A stretch of DNA of 8,229 nucleotides, from contig CALDNM010000168.1 in assembly GCA_937915045.1 (NCBI GenBank), forward strand, positions 1-8,229, in the 5' to 3' direction. This DNA comes from an uncultured Clostridia bacterium. Its GTDB lineage: Bacteria > Bacillota > Clostridia > Peptostreptococcales > Anaerovoracaceae. Numbering within the stretch: position 1 is the stretch's first letter; each line of letters begins with the position of its first letter. Positions 1-5,637 of this stretch are shown piece after piece. The translations under genes were made by a program, and so were the position numbers. Below the pieces are notes generated by a model, which ran no database searches, was not told the origin of the DNA, and worked only from the letters and a program-made list of their open reading frames with translations.

Positions 1-81
1 ATCGTAATCAGACGACAAAAATTTCTTCAGGATCTTTCGATTGATCTCATGATCATCTACGATCAAAAGCTTTCTTTTCAT
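1..81 (-). CDS. Response regulator, N-terminal fragment of receiver domain (partial)
   Basis: The gene starts at 81 and runs off the left edge, so only 27 residues are visible. They begin MKRKLLIVDDHEINRKILKK, the first beta strand and first helix of a CheY-like receiver domain. The paired aspartates at residues 9-10 belong to the Mg-binding acidic pocket; the phospho-accepting Asp lies outside the window. Members of this family receive phosphate from a histidine kinase in the cytoplasm. The output domain cannot be seen, so it could be a DNA-binding, GGDEF, EAL or HD-GYP type, or part of a hybrid kinase. The start is supported by a GGGGTGAG ribosome site 3 nt upstream (85-92) and a good promoter at 118-146. 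It is separate from the operon to its right. Confidence 0.85.
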   Translation of the reverse strand, partial: MKRKLLIVDDHEINRKILKKFLSSDYD

Positions 82-93
82 GATCTCACCCCA

Positions 94-115
94 TACCTAT
101 TTATACCTATTTATA
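94..115. repeat. Two 10-bp tandem repeats in the response regulator leader
   Basis: The unit TACCTATTTA occurs twice head to tail (94-103, 104-113), followed by TA. It lies between the predicted transcription start and the ribosome site of the response regulator, so it would be in the 5' leader as UAAAUAGGUA repeats. A role as a binding site is possible but not shown. Confidence 0.8.
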
Positions 116-117
116 AT

Positions 118-146
118 AGTATATTTGTATTTGATTAGAATTTCAA
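118..146 (-). promoter_or_regulatory. Promoter of the response regulator gene
   Basis: On the minus strand the -35 box TTGAAA (146-141) is 17 nt from the -10 box TATACT (123-118), a good housekeeping-sigma arrangement. Predicted transcription start is near 111, giving a leader of about 30 nt. The -35 box touches the stop codon of the glycosylase gene (147-149). Confidence 0.65.
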
Positions 147-656
147 TTAATTTTTAAGAATATATGCTTTTATTTTTATCCATTTTTTCATCAGTCTATC
201 AATGTTGTAAGATGCATTTGCCGGGCTTGTAGAAGGAAGCCCTTCTGAAGGTATACCTGTGGATGGGAATTCATACTTGTCATATAGTTTTTTCGCGAGG
301 GCCCCGTTAGTAAATACAGCATGTATTTCTGAGCCATCGATGAGCGCGCTGAGATCTGCAGGTTCTACATTTTTGATACTGCTGTCGGCAGACCCGATGA
401 TATCGCAGCTTTCGATGACATCATAAAGCGCGATGCCGTGCGCCAGCATCATTTCTTTCTTTTCCTCTATAGTAATAGGTTCTTCTTCATCGGTGACAAG
501 CGCCATGACTTTCCAGAACCGGTTCCGTGGATGGCCATAGAAAAAACATTCTTCCCTGGATTTTACAGAAGGAAAAGAGCCCAAAATAAGGACTCTTGAT
601 CGTTCATTATACAAAGGTCCAAATCCATGACTTATACGCTCATATTTTTTATTCAT
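147..656 (-). CDS. DNA glycosylase of the uracil-DNA glycosylase superfamily, family 6 (hypoxanthine/deoxyinosine-DNA glycosylase)
   Basis: A 169-aa cytoplasmic enzyme expected to cut the N-glycosidic bond of deaminated bases, chiefly hypoxanthine, to start base excision repair. Visible superfamily motifs are GSFPS at residues 26-30 (active-site loop), GHPRNRFW at 41-48, whose Asn is the residue expected for catalysis in family 6, and the C-terminal loop TSPANA at 143-148, which is the DNA-intercalation region. Length fits the family. I place the start at 656 because it overlaps the preceding stop codon by 8 nt and has AGGG upstream at suitable spacing. An upstream in-frame ATG at 686 would add 10 residues and overlap the neighbour by 38 nt. 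It is the last gene of the five-gene operon, and no clear terminator follows it. Family assignment is confident; substrate preference is inferred from the family. Confidence 0.88.
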   Translation of the reverse strand: MNKKYERISHGFGPLYNERSRVLILGSFPSVKSREECFFYGHPRNRFWKVMALVTDEEEPITIEEKKEMMLAHGIALYDVIESCDIIGSADSSIKNVEPADLSALIDGSEIHAVFTNGALAKKLYDKYEFPSTGIPSEGLPSTSPANASYNIDRLMKKWIKIKAYILKN

Positions 657-852
657 GTCCGGCCCTGTATTTTGCTCTAGCTTCATTCAAACTGCACATG
701 TTTGCTCCGCCCCTGTAATCAGGATCCCGAAACTGTACAGCATCATCTTCCCATCCGCACACAGGACATATCTGATAGGTCCCCGGAGGCTTTTCATCCA
801 TGGTCTTTTGTCCGCAGCAGGGACATATGAATTTATCACGTCTGTCTGTCAT
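649..852 (-). CDS. Small zinc-ribbon protein of the cysteine-rich CPCC family
   Basis: A 67-aa protein with CPCC at residues 10-13 and CPVC at 29-32, a probable four-Cys zinc site. The following WEDD and DPDYRGGANMCSLNEARAKY segments are characteristic of the Pfam cysteine-rich CPCC family. The biochemical role of this family is not known to me. The start at 852 is chosen for GGAAGAG six nt upstream; an in-frame ATG at 867 sits directly against GGAGG, which is too close. The gene overlaps the lipoprotein gene by 17 nt and the glycosylase gene by 8 nt, so its translation is likely coupled to both. Given the lipoprotein next to it, a partner or immunity role is conceivable, but that is speculation from position. 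Confidence 0.85.
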   Translation of the reverse strand: MTDRRDKFICPCCGQKTMDEKPPGTYQICPVCGWEDDAVQFRDPDYRGGANMCSLNEARAKYRAGHE

Positions 853-1228
853 AATAATCTCTTCCATCCTCCGGTTTGAAAAATGTCCTGATATACCCAT
901 CATGACTCTTCACAGCGAACTCATTCAGATCAGGATCGTAATAAAGCGTATTCCCATCATTGTCATTTTTGGTTAGAACATTATCGCTCGCGTGATCGAC
1001 GAGATCCTGCGCGAGCTTGAGATATTCATCTTTTGTGATATTCCCGAATTCATTCTGTTCTTTCACGTGTTTTTCATAATGTTCGTCGAGAAGATACTTG
1101 GTCCTGAACTGAGAGCCGTTCTGAGTTCCTCCCGAAGCAGCGGGAGCAGATGAAGAATTCGCTCCGCATGCGCCAAGCGATACCACTGCCGCAAAGCATA
1201 ATATCAGAGCTAGTATTATTTTTCTCAT
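836..1228 (-). CDS. Lipoprotein with a C-terminal domain resembling secreted nuclease toxins
   Basis: A 130-aa exported protein. Residues 1-20 form a lipoprotein signal peptide (MRK, hydrophobic stretch) ending in the lipobox LGAC with the lipidated Cys at 21. A Ser/Ala/Gly-rich linker follows (22-40). The folded part (41-130) has two histidines (DEHYEKH, H50 and H54), an FGNITKDEYLKLAQ segment, then LNEFAVKSHDGYIRTFFKPE (101-120) and Tyr125-126. The order HxxxH, FG-T-EY, EF-V-DG-I-T-F-P recalls phage and polymorphic-toxin nucleases of the BECR/RNase-A-like group; this is a pattern match from memory and not proven. It would be anchored on the outer face of the membrane. GGAAAG upstream lies inside the end of the GGDEF gene, whose stop codon is 2 nt away. 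It could instead be a structural or binding lipoprotein. Confidence 0.8.
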   Translation of the reverse strand: MRKIILALILCFAAVVSLGACGANSSSAPAASGGTQNGSQFRTKYLLDEHYEKHVKEQNEFGNITKDEYLKLAQDLVDHASDNVLTKNDNDGNTLYYDPDLNEFAVKSHDGYIRTFFKPEDGRDYYDRQT

Positions 1229-1230
1229 TC

Positions 1231-2112
1231 TTATTTGCTTTCCGCATTTCTTTTCTCTCTGCGTACAGAATTCTCAACATCATTGAAAAAAACTTTGAAA
1301 TCCTGTCCGCTGTATTGTTCCACTGCCGATGTGCAGTGGATCATGAAAGAACTGCCCTTTTCTCCATAACCGAACATAAATGTATCGAGACTGCTGATTA
1401 TTTCCCCTGCGATCTGTTTCGCAGAGTCAAGTGAGTAATTATCGAAAACTACCGCGAAAGAACCTCCTCCGATCCTTCCGGCGATGACCCCAGGATTAGC
1501 TCTTTCTTTTGAGTGAAGGAGACGCGCTATCTGAAGTATGATCGTATCACCTGCCATATGACCGTATTTTTCATTTATAGACTGAAATCCGTCTATATCC
1601 ATAAGCATGAGACAAAGAGGCGACAGCTTGCATCCTGTCGTAAAATTTTCAAGACAGTCCATAATATAACGGCTGTTGTAAAGCCCCGTAAAAGCGTCCA
1701 TAACAGACAGACTGTTAAAATCCTGTATGAGATTTTTAAGTTTTCGTGAATCCTTATGATAAGTATCCTCTACCAGAAGACTATCCGTTATTTCTTTGGC
1801 AAGCTCAAGAGAATATATCTTTCCTTCGATGATAAGCGGCAAAGCCGAGACAAGGAATATCCTGCCGTCCACAAACTCCAGTTTGAAGTACTTTTCTTTT
1901 TCACGACAGGTCCTGACAGATACACAATTTCTGCACGGAGCATCTTTCTTCCAGATTTCATAGCAAAGAGGAAGATCTGTTTTAAGGGCTTTTCCGCCTT
2001 CGATGTCGTATATTTCATGAGTGTCAGGATCTACTAATCTGTAAAGGTCGAACACATCACTGAAATCGCAAAAATTTGCCAGTTCGTTTTTTTTGCTATT
2101 GATTTCAAACAT
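1231..2112 (-). CDS. PAS-like sensor with degenerate GGDEF domain
   Basis: A 293-aa soluble signalling protein without membrane segments. Residues 15-115 look like a PAS-type fold with a Cys cluster at C50, C60, C63 and C69 (CYEIW, PCRNC, RTC), suitable for metal or redox sensing. A linker helix leads to a GGDEF domain (about 135-290) with DAFTGLYNSRYI, MDIDGFQSINEKYGHMAGD (172-189) and the signature at 215-219, which reads GGGSF where active enzymes have GG(D/E)EF. The RxxD inhibitory site is also missing (NPGV). The metal-binding Asp of MDID and the Asn/Asp of the nucleotide pocket remain. So it probably cannot make cyclic-di-GMP efficiently and may be a GTP- or nucleotide-binding receiver. 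An AGGAG site lies 10 nt before the start. Second gene of the operon. Confidence 0.88.
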   Translation of the reverse strand: MFEINSKKNELANFCDFSDVFDLYRLVDPDTHEIYDIEGGKALKTDLPLCYEIWKKDAPCRNCVSVRTCREKEKYFKLEFVDGRIFLVSALPLIIEGKIYSLELAKEITDSLLVEDTYHKDSRKLKNLIQDFNSLSVMDAFTGLYNSRYIMDCLENFTTGCKLSPLCLMLMDIDGFQSINEKYGHMAGDTIILQIARLLHSKERANPGVIAGRIGGGSFAVVFDNYSLDSAKQIAGEIISSLDTFMFGYGEKGSSFMIHCTSAVEQYSGQDFKVFFNDVENSVRREKRNAESK

Positions 2113-2159
2113 TATGCGCCTGCTCCTATGTCAGTACTAAAATAACAATTGCCCTGTAT

Positions 2160-2387
2160 TTAAATGAGGCCGGCTGATTCAAGAAGCATCGCTGCTTCCT
2201 CATCAGACAGTTTCATTGTCTCACATATCATCCTTACTTCTTCTTCAGGGAAAACAAATGAAGAGTCGGTACAAAGTGTTGTAAAGTCTCTCTTACTTAT
2301 CCCCGTCCGGCTGAACGTGATCTCTCCCGAAGCTATTTTTTTGTCGTACAGCCTGAAAAAAACGGCTGCGAATGTTTGTTTTTCCAT
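2160..2387 (-). CDS. Small helical protein resembling the C-terminal part of a small HTH (XRE-like) family
   Basis: A 75-aa protein with no signal peptide. Its second half, from GISKRDFTTL (about residue 29) through FPEEEVRMICETMKLSDEEAAMLLESAGLI, follows the pattern of short clostridial HTH-like proteins (KANIDRKLFSKI, PSKETVLALALALKL, DEAxxLLxxAG). The similarity is from memory and weak, so DNA binding is a guess. A strong promoter ends only 6 nt before this ATG, and no convincing ribosome site precedes it (only TGGG close by). Either the mRNA is leaderless or this is not the true start. It heads the five-gene operon, 47 nt upstream of the GGDEF gene. Confidence 0.65.
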   Translation of the reverse strand: MEKQTFAAVFFRLYDKKIASGEITFSRTGISKRDFTTLCTDSSFVFPEEEVRMICETMKLSDEEAAMLLESAGLI

Positions 2388-2393
2388 ACGCCC

Positions 2394-2422
2394 AGTATAC
2401 CAATTTTTTTCACTCCTGTCAG
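2394..2422 (-). promoter_or_regulatory. Strong promoter of the five-gene operon
   Basis: On the minus strand the -35 box CTGACA (2422-2417) is separated by 17 nt from the -10 box TATACT (2399-2394). A TG one base before the -10 box makes it an extended -10. Start of transcription is expected at about 2388-2387, on the first base of the ATG of the 75-aa gene. Confidence 0.7.
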
Positions 2423-2462
2423 CATTTTTTCAAGATACGAAAAAGAGTTCTCCGCAAGGTAT

Positions 2463-2506
2463 GCAAAATATAAGAGGGCAGGCGCGCGTATACGCGCGCC
2501 TGCCCT
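2463..2506 (-). terminator. Perfect 32-bp palindrome, probable terminator of the dipeptidase operon
   Basis: Positions 2475-2506 form a perfect inverted repeat with no mismatch, arms beginning AGGGCAGGCGCGCG and a central TATA. As RNA this gives a 14-bp, very GC-rich stem with a 4-nt loop. On the minus strand it is followed by the T-rich CTTATATTTTG (2474-2464), and it lies 27 nt after the dipeptidase stop codon. The plus strand has no T tract after it. The T run is interrupted, so termination may be incomplete. The middle 18 bases (2482-2499) alternate purine and pyrimidine. Confidence 0.7.
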
Positions 2507-2533
2507 AAAGAGGTATCATTGGCCCTGCTGTTA

Positions 2534-3505
2534 TTATCCGATTCTTTCCTTTATGATTCTCATCCAGTTCTTATAAGCTATCATTTCAAGCTCAGCATCA
2601 CTGAAGCCTGTTTTTTTCAGCTCTTTGAAGAATCCCGGTACTTTCGAGCAGTCTTCGAGGCCTTTTGTGACCGGCGAATCCTGAGTCGCGTAACCCGATA
2701 CCGCCGATTTCGGAAGGAAACCGTCAAAGTCGAATCCGCAACATACATGCTCTACTCCGATGAGATCTGCCATATACGCGGCATGTTTCGCAAGACCCGC
2801 GGCAGATTGATTTGCCTTATCAGGATCTATAAATTCGCAGAAAGCGTTCAGCCCTACTACCCCGCCGAGATCGGCAAGAGCTTTAAGCTGTTCGTCTTTA
2901 AGGTTCCTCGGTACGTCACACAGCGCTCTCGCGTTCGAGTGGGACGCCACTATCGGTCCGTCTGCCAAATTTACGATATCCCAGAACGTATTCTCATTTC
3001 CATGAGATACATCAAGTATCATGTTCTTGCTGAGTATCTTTTTAGCCGCGGCCTTCCCGAGTTCTGTGAGTCCGCGTCCAGGAGTGCCTTTCACTCCTGT
3101 CGCGAAATCGTTTTCCTCGTTCCAGCTCATTATTATATGCCTTACTCCAAGATCATATACTCTGTCTATTTCCGATACGTCAGGCTCAAGACCGCTTATG
3201 CCCTCCATGCCTATAATGACATAGAACTTTCCGGCAGCCTTTGCCTTTTCGATATCAGCATAGCTCTTGACGATCATTATATCGTCACTGACAGATGCTT
3301 CTTTCTTGAGCGAATCGAAGATCTGCGCTGTACGCTTCTTCGGATCGTCCGTGAACGGCGGATCCACCCACACTACGAATATCGCGCCCTCTATCTGTCC
3401 TTTTCTGAGTCTGTCGATATGATACTTTTTTATTATATCAGTCTTTCCTTCCAGCGTTTTGATATTAACGTCGGCCCAAATATCTGAATGTCCATCAAAA
3501 TACAT
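2534..3505 (-). CDS. Membrane-dipeptidase family metallopeptidase (M19, renal dipeptidase type)
   Basis: A 323-aa zinc dipeptidase of the amidohydrolase fold; bacterial members act on dipeptides and tolerate a D-residue at the second position. Expected metal ligands are all seen: HSD at residues 6-8 (H6, D8), Glu101 in GMEG, His168 in DVSHGN, His189 in ASHSNAR, and Asp259 in GFDFDG; Arg193 fits the substrate carboxylate residue. No signal peptide is present, so it acts in the cytoplasm, probably on imported peptides. Length is typical. GGGAGG lies 10 nt before the start, and two in-frame stop codons (TAA TAA) close it. It is 33 nt downstream of the DUF819 transporter gene, which implies one transcript and a shared substrate. 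Exact substrate is unknown. Confidence 0.93.
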   Translation of the reverse strand: MYFDGHSDIWADVNIKTLEGKTDIIKKYHIDRLRKGQIEGAIFVVWVDPPFTDDPKKRTAQIFDSLKKEASVSDDIMIVKSYADIEKAKAAGKFYVIIGMEGISGLEPDVSEIDRVYDLGVRHIIMSWNEENDFATGVKGTPGRGLTELGKAAAKKILSKNMILDVSHGNENTFWDIVNLADGPIVASHSNARALCDVPRNLKDEQLKALADLGGVVGLNAFCEFIDPDKANQSAAGLAKHAAYMADLIGVEHVCCGFDFDGFLPKSAVSGYATQDSPVTKGLEDCSKVPGFFKELKKTGFSDAELEMIAYKNWMRIIKERIG

Positions 3506-3538
3506 TTATTTTACGCCTCCCAACGTCAATGTCTGTCG

Positions 3539-4762
3539 TCATACTAGCAATTGATTTACGAATATACCTAGAGGCGTACCTATAACATATCCAAATACAC
3601 CAACGAGCATAGCCGGAGCGACGAGTTCTGTCCAGCCTTTTGAAATAGCCATAGCGGCAGCAGTCGTTGGTCCTCCGATGTTCGCGTTTGACGCGATGAT
3701 GATTTCCTCGAGGTTGAATTTCCCGAGCTTCCCACCGATAAGGCATACTGCCATGTTGACAACTACCATGATCAGCGTGAGTACAAATACGAGAGGAGCC
3801 TTCGTGATGATCTGCATGATCGACGCCGGCACACCTATAGCGAAGAAGAAGAGATAGATAAGGTAAGTACCTATTTCCTGTGATCCGTGTACGCTTTCAA
3901 GCGGTTTAGCGAAGTATGTCGCGAGTATCATCGAAAGGATCGTTATGATCAGATACTGATTTCCGAGCAGTACGTTCAGAAGTGTCCATCCAAAGTTTGT
4001 TGTAGGGATGACTGACGCGAGCCATGTAGAAAGCGTCGAAGCTATCATCACGATGATGCCGCTTATAGCGAAGTTCATAGCGATATCTTTAAGGGATATC
4101 TCTTTTCCTCCCCAGAACGCAGCAGCCTGCGTCTTAGCCTTTTCCATGCCTTCAGCTTCTCTTGCTTCAATAGCGTCCACATAAGGATGCTTGAAGTGTT
4201 TTCTGAAGAATGCCATTGCAGGCATAGCCATAAGTACGAAGAAATAAATAGCCATGTTCATGTTATCCGCAACTGTAGTAGCCGCGATCATGCCCTTCGG
4301 CGTTCCGAACGAGTTCGCGAGCGCAGCGAAGTTCACGCCGCCGCCGATATATGAACCTGTCATCATGCCTGATATCGATGCACAGTAAGGAATAGCCTTA
4401 TGCAGCAGTCCGAACGCGACGAATGCGCCGAGGACCGTACCGACCGCGCCGATACAGAAAATTATCAGCATTCGCCCTGAATCTTTCCATATCTTCTTCA
4501 TGTTGCACTGAAGCAGCAGAAGCGGAATAGCCATCGGTACCGCGTAACCCCAGATGACCGTATCGAAGAACGGCGCACTCGTAGGGATTATGTGCAGATT
4601 TGTGAATAGAAGCGCTCCAAGAAGAGCTATGATAGCTCCGGATAACTTAGAAGCCCAAGTGTAGTTTTGTTCCAGATAGATAGACAGCGCTACCCATCCA
4701 AGTGTTATTGCCATCAGGACCCATGTGTTATCGGCACTGATCAGCGTTCCACCATGAAACAT
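3539..4762 (-). CDS. DUF819 (YjcL-like) family integral membrane transporter
   Basis: A 407-aa polytopic membrane protein with about ten to eleven hydrophobic segments. Two related conserved stretches are seen: MTGSYIGGGVNFAALAN with TPKGMIAATTVADNMNMA (residues 134-171) and EIIIASNANIGGPTTAAAMA with a following GVFGYVIGTPLGIFV (353-402). They are separated by a charged loop (about 187-225). This pattern of two Gly/Asn-rich half motifs is diagnostic of the DUF819 family and recalls transporters with inverted repeats. Transport substrate of the family is not established to my knowledge. The start at 4762 is set by a near-ideal AAAGGAGG seven nt upstream; an in-frame ATG at 4879 would place the promoter and operator inside the gene. 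Neighbouring dipeptidase suggests peptide or amino-acid movement (inference). Confidence 0.9.
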   Translation of the reverse strand: MFHGGTLISADNTWVLMAITLGWVALSIYLEQNYTWASKLSGAIIALLGALLFTNLHIIPTSAPFFDTVIWGYAVPMAIPLLLLQCNMKKIWKDSGRMLIIFCIGAVGTVLGAFVAFGLLHKAIPYCASISGMMTGSYIGGGVNFAALANSFGTPKGMIAATTVADNMNMAIYFFVLMAMPAMAFFRKHFKHPYVDAIEAREAEGMEKAKTQAAAFWGGKEISLKDIAMNFAISGIIVMIASTLSTWLASVIPTTNFGWTLLNVLLGNQYLIITILSMILATYFAKPLESVHGSQEIGTYLIYLFFFAIGVPASIMQIITKAPLVFVLTLIMVVVNMAVCLIGGKLGKFNLEEIIIASNANIGGPTTAAAMAISKGWTELVAPAMLVGVFGYVIGTPLGIFVNQLLV

Positions 4763-4827
4763 AATAATTCCTCCTTTGTAATAATAATGTAAAGTAAATA
4801 TTTTATAGAAGTAACTTGTGAACATAA

Positions 4828-4843
4828 ATTCAATATATTGAAT
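4828..4843. promoter_or_regulatory. Candidate operator, perfect 16-bp palindrome
   Basis: ATTCAATATATTGAAT is an exact inverted repeat. It sits directly downstream of the predicted start of the minus-strand transcript, where a bound dimer would block transcription. The divergent XRE-cupin regulator is the obvious candidate binder. Binding is inferred from position only. Confidence 0.55.
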
Positions 4844-4851
4844 CCGACTAA

Positions 4852-4879
4852 ATAATAACACACTTGTCACAAATGTCAA
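4852..4879 (-). promoter_or_regulatory. Promoter of the transporter-dipeptidase operon
   Basis: On the minus strand a consensus -35 box TTGACA (4879-4874) is 16 nt from the -10 box TATTAT (4857-4852). Transcription should start near 4845, leaving a leader of about 83 nt. The spacer contains TTGTGACAA, a short palindrome. Confidence 0.7.
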
Positions 4880-4908
4880 TATTCAGCCATTTCTTTTTTG
4901 AAAAAAAC

Positions 4909-4935
4909 TTGCTTATTATTCATCATCATTATAAA
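4909..4935 (+). promoter_or_regulatory. Possible weak promoter of the XRE-cupin regulator
   Basis: TTGCTT (4909-4914) and TATAAA (4930-4935) are spaced by 15 nt, shorter than ideal. It is the best plus-strand pair in the divergent region, about 35 nt before the start codon. Between it and the gene is CTTGTTCAAG (4941-4950), a short inverted repeat. Confidence 0.35.
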
Positions 4936-4970
4936 ATGGACTTGTTCAAGATATTAAACGGAGGTGTATT

Positions 4971-5546
4971 ATGGATAAAAATACAAATGAGATCCAGGTC
5001 GGTGAAAAGTTGAGCAGAATCAGAAAAGAAAAAGGTTATAGTATTGCTTCACTTTCAAAACTCTCTGATGTGAGCACAGGCCTCATCAGCCAGATCGAAC
5101 GCGATCTTGTAGTACCATCCGTAGTCAGTCTGTGGAAACTCGCGAAAGCTCTTGACACAAATATCAATTACTTCTTTGAAGAAAAGAAGGACATCGACCA
5201 CACTATCATAAGGTCCGGCGAGCATCGCGTGATCATTACTGAAAAAGGTTTTGCCGAATATGAAATGCTCTCACCTTCCGATAGTGATTCCGGAAGAGTG
5301 CTCGACTTCACAAAAATCACTCTTAAAAGCGGTGAAGAGATCGACCAGAACGATCTTGTCAGCCACGAAGGCGAAGAATGCGGTTATGTACTCGAGGGAA
5401 GTATGATCATCAGAATAAAGGACAGGAACTATACTCTTGATAAAGGAGATAGTATATATTTCAAATCCACACAGCCTCACAAGTATTATAATATCTCAGA
5501 TGCGGACTGTATTTCGATCTGGGCTATGACGCCTTTGTTTTTCTGA
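4971..5546 (+). CDS. XRE-family transcriptional regulator with C-terminal cupin domain
   Basis: A 191-aa DNA-binding regulator. Residues 11-66 form an XRE helix-turn-helix (LSRIRKEKGYSIASLSKLSD, then STGLISQIERDLVVPSVVSL, then LAKALDTNINYFF). Residues 115-188 form a cupin barrel with SHEGEECGYVLEGSM (131-145), LDKGDSIYFKSTQPHKYYN (156-174) and His132, Glu136 and His170 as possible ligand or metal residues. Family members sense small molecules, often amino acids, polyamines or similar metabolites, and regulate adjacent uptake and breakdown genes. GGAGGTG lies a few nt before the ATG. It is divergent from the transporter-dipeptidase operon, with which it shares a 208-nt intergenic region. Repressor or activator role cannot be told from sequence. 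Confidence 0.93.
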   Translation: MDKNTNEIQVGEKLSRIRKEKGYSIASLSKLSDVSTGLISQIERDLVVPSVVSLWKLAKALDTNINYFFEEKKDIDHTIIRSGEHRVIITEKGFAEYEMLSPSDSDSGRVLDFTKITLKSGEEIDQNDLVSHEGEECGYVLEGSMIIRIKDRNYTLDKGDSIYFKSTQPHKYYNISDADCISIWAMTPLFF

Positions 5547-5561
5547 TCCTTTAGGTTTATT

Positions 5562-5589
5562 TTGCTTTCTGTTTATTCTTTTGTAATAT
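5562..5589 (+). promoter_or_regulatory. Possible weak promoter of the flippase-like gene
   Basis: TTGCTT (5562-5567) and TAATAT (5584-5589) with a 16-nt spacer lie in the T-rich gap after the regulator gene. No hairpin terminator is visible after the regulator, so read-through from it is equally possible. Confidence 0.3.
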
Positions 5590-5637
5590 ATGACGTTTAT
5601 ACTAATGCCATATCAAAGATACAAGGAGCATGTACCG

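Noticed and set aside
853..903. Upstream extension of the CPCC protein to an ATG at 903.
   Set aside because: The added residues are not part of the conserved family and lie in the lipoprotein reading region; the ATG at 852 has better ribosome-site spacing.
2519..3487. A 322-codon open frame on the plus strand, nearly the length of the dipeptidase gene on the other strand.
   Set aside because: The minus-strand frame has all M19 metal ligands, a good ribosome site and operon context. The plus-strand product shows no recognisable family and is rich in Tyr, Arg and Phe, typical of an antisense shadow.
4763..4845. Possible riboswitch in the 83-nt leader of the transporter transcript.
   Set aside because: Apart from the short AT-rich palindrome I see no conserved riboswitch core or terminator-antiterminator pair.
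4763..4879. Upstream extension of the transporter gene to an ATG at 4879.
   Set aside because: It would translate through the predicted -10 box and the palindrome, and the ATG at 4762 has a near-perfect ribosome site.
5547..5590. Terminator after the XRE-cupin gene.
   Set aside because: The stretch is T-rich but has no inverted repeat, so no intrinsic terminator can be supported.
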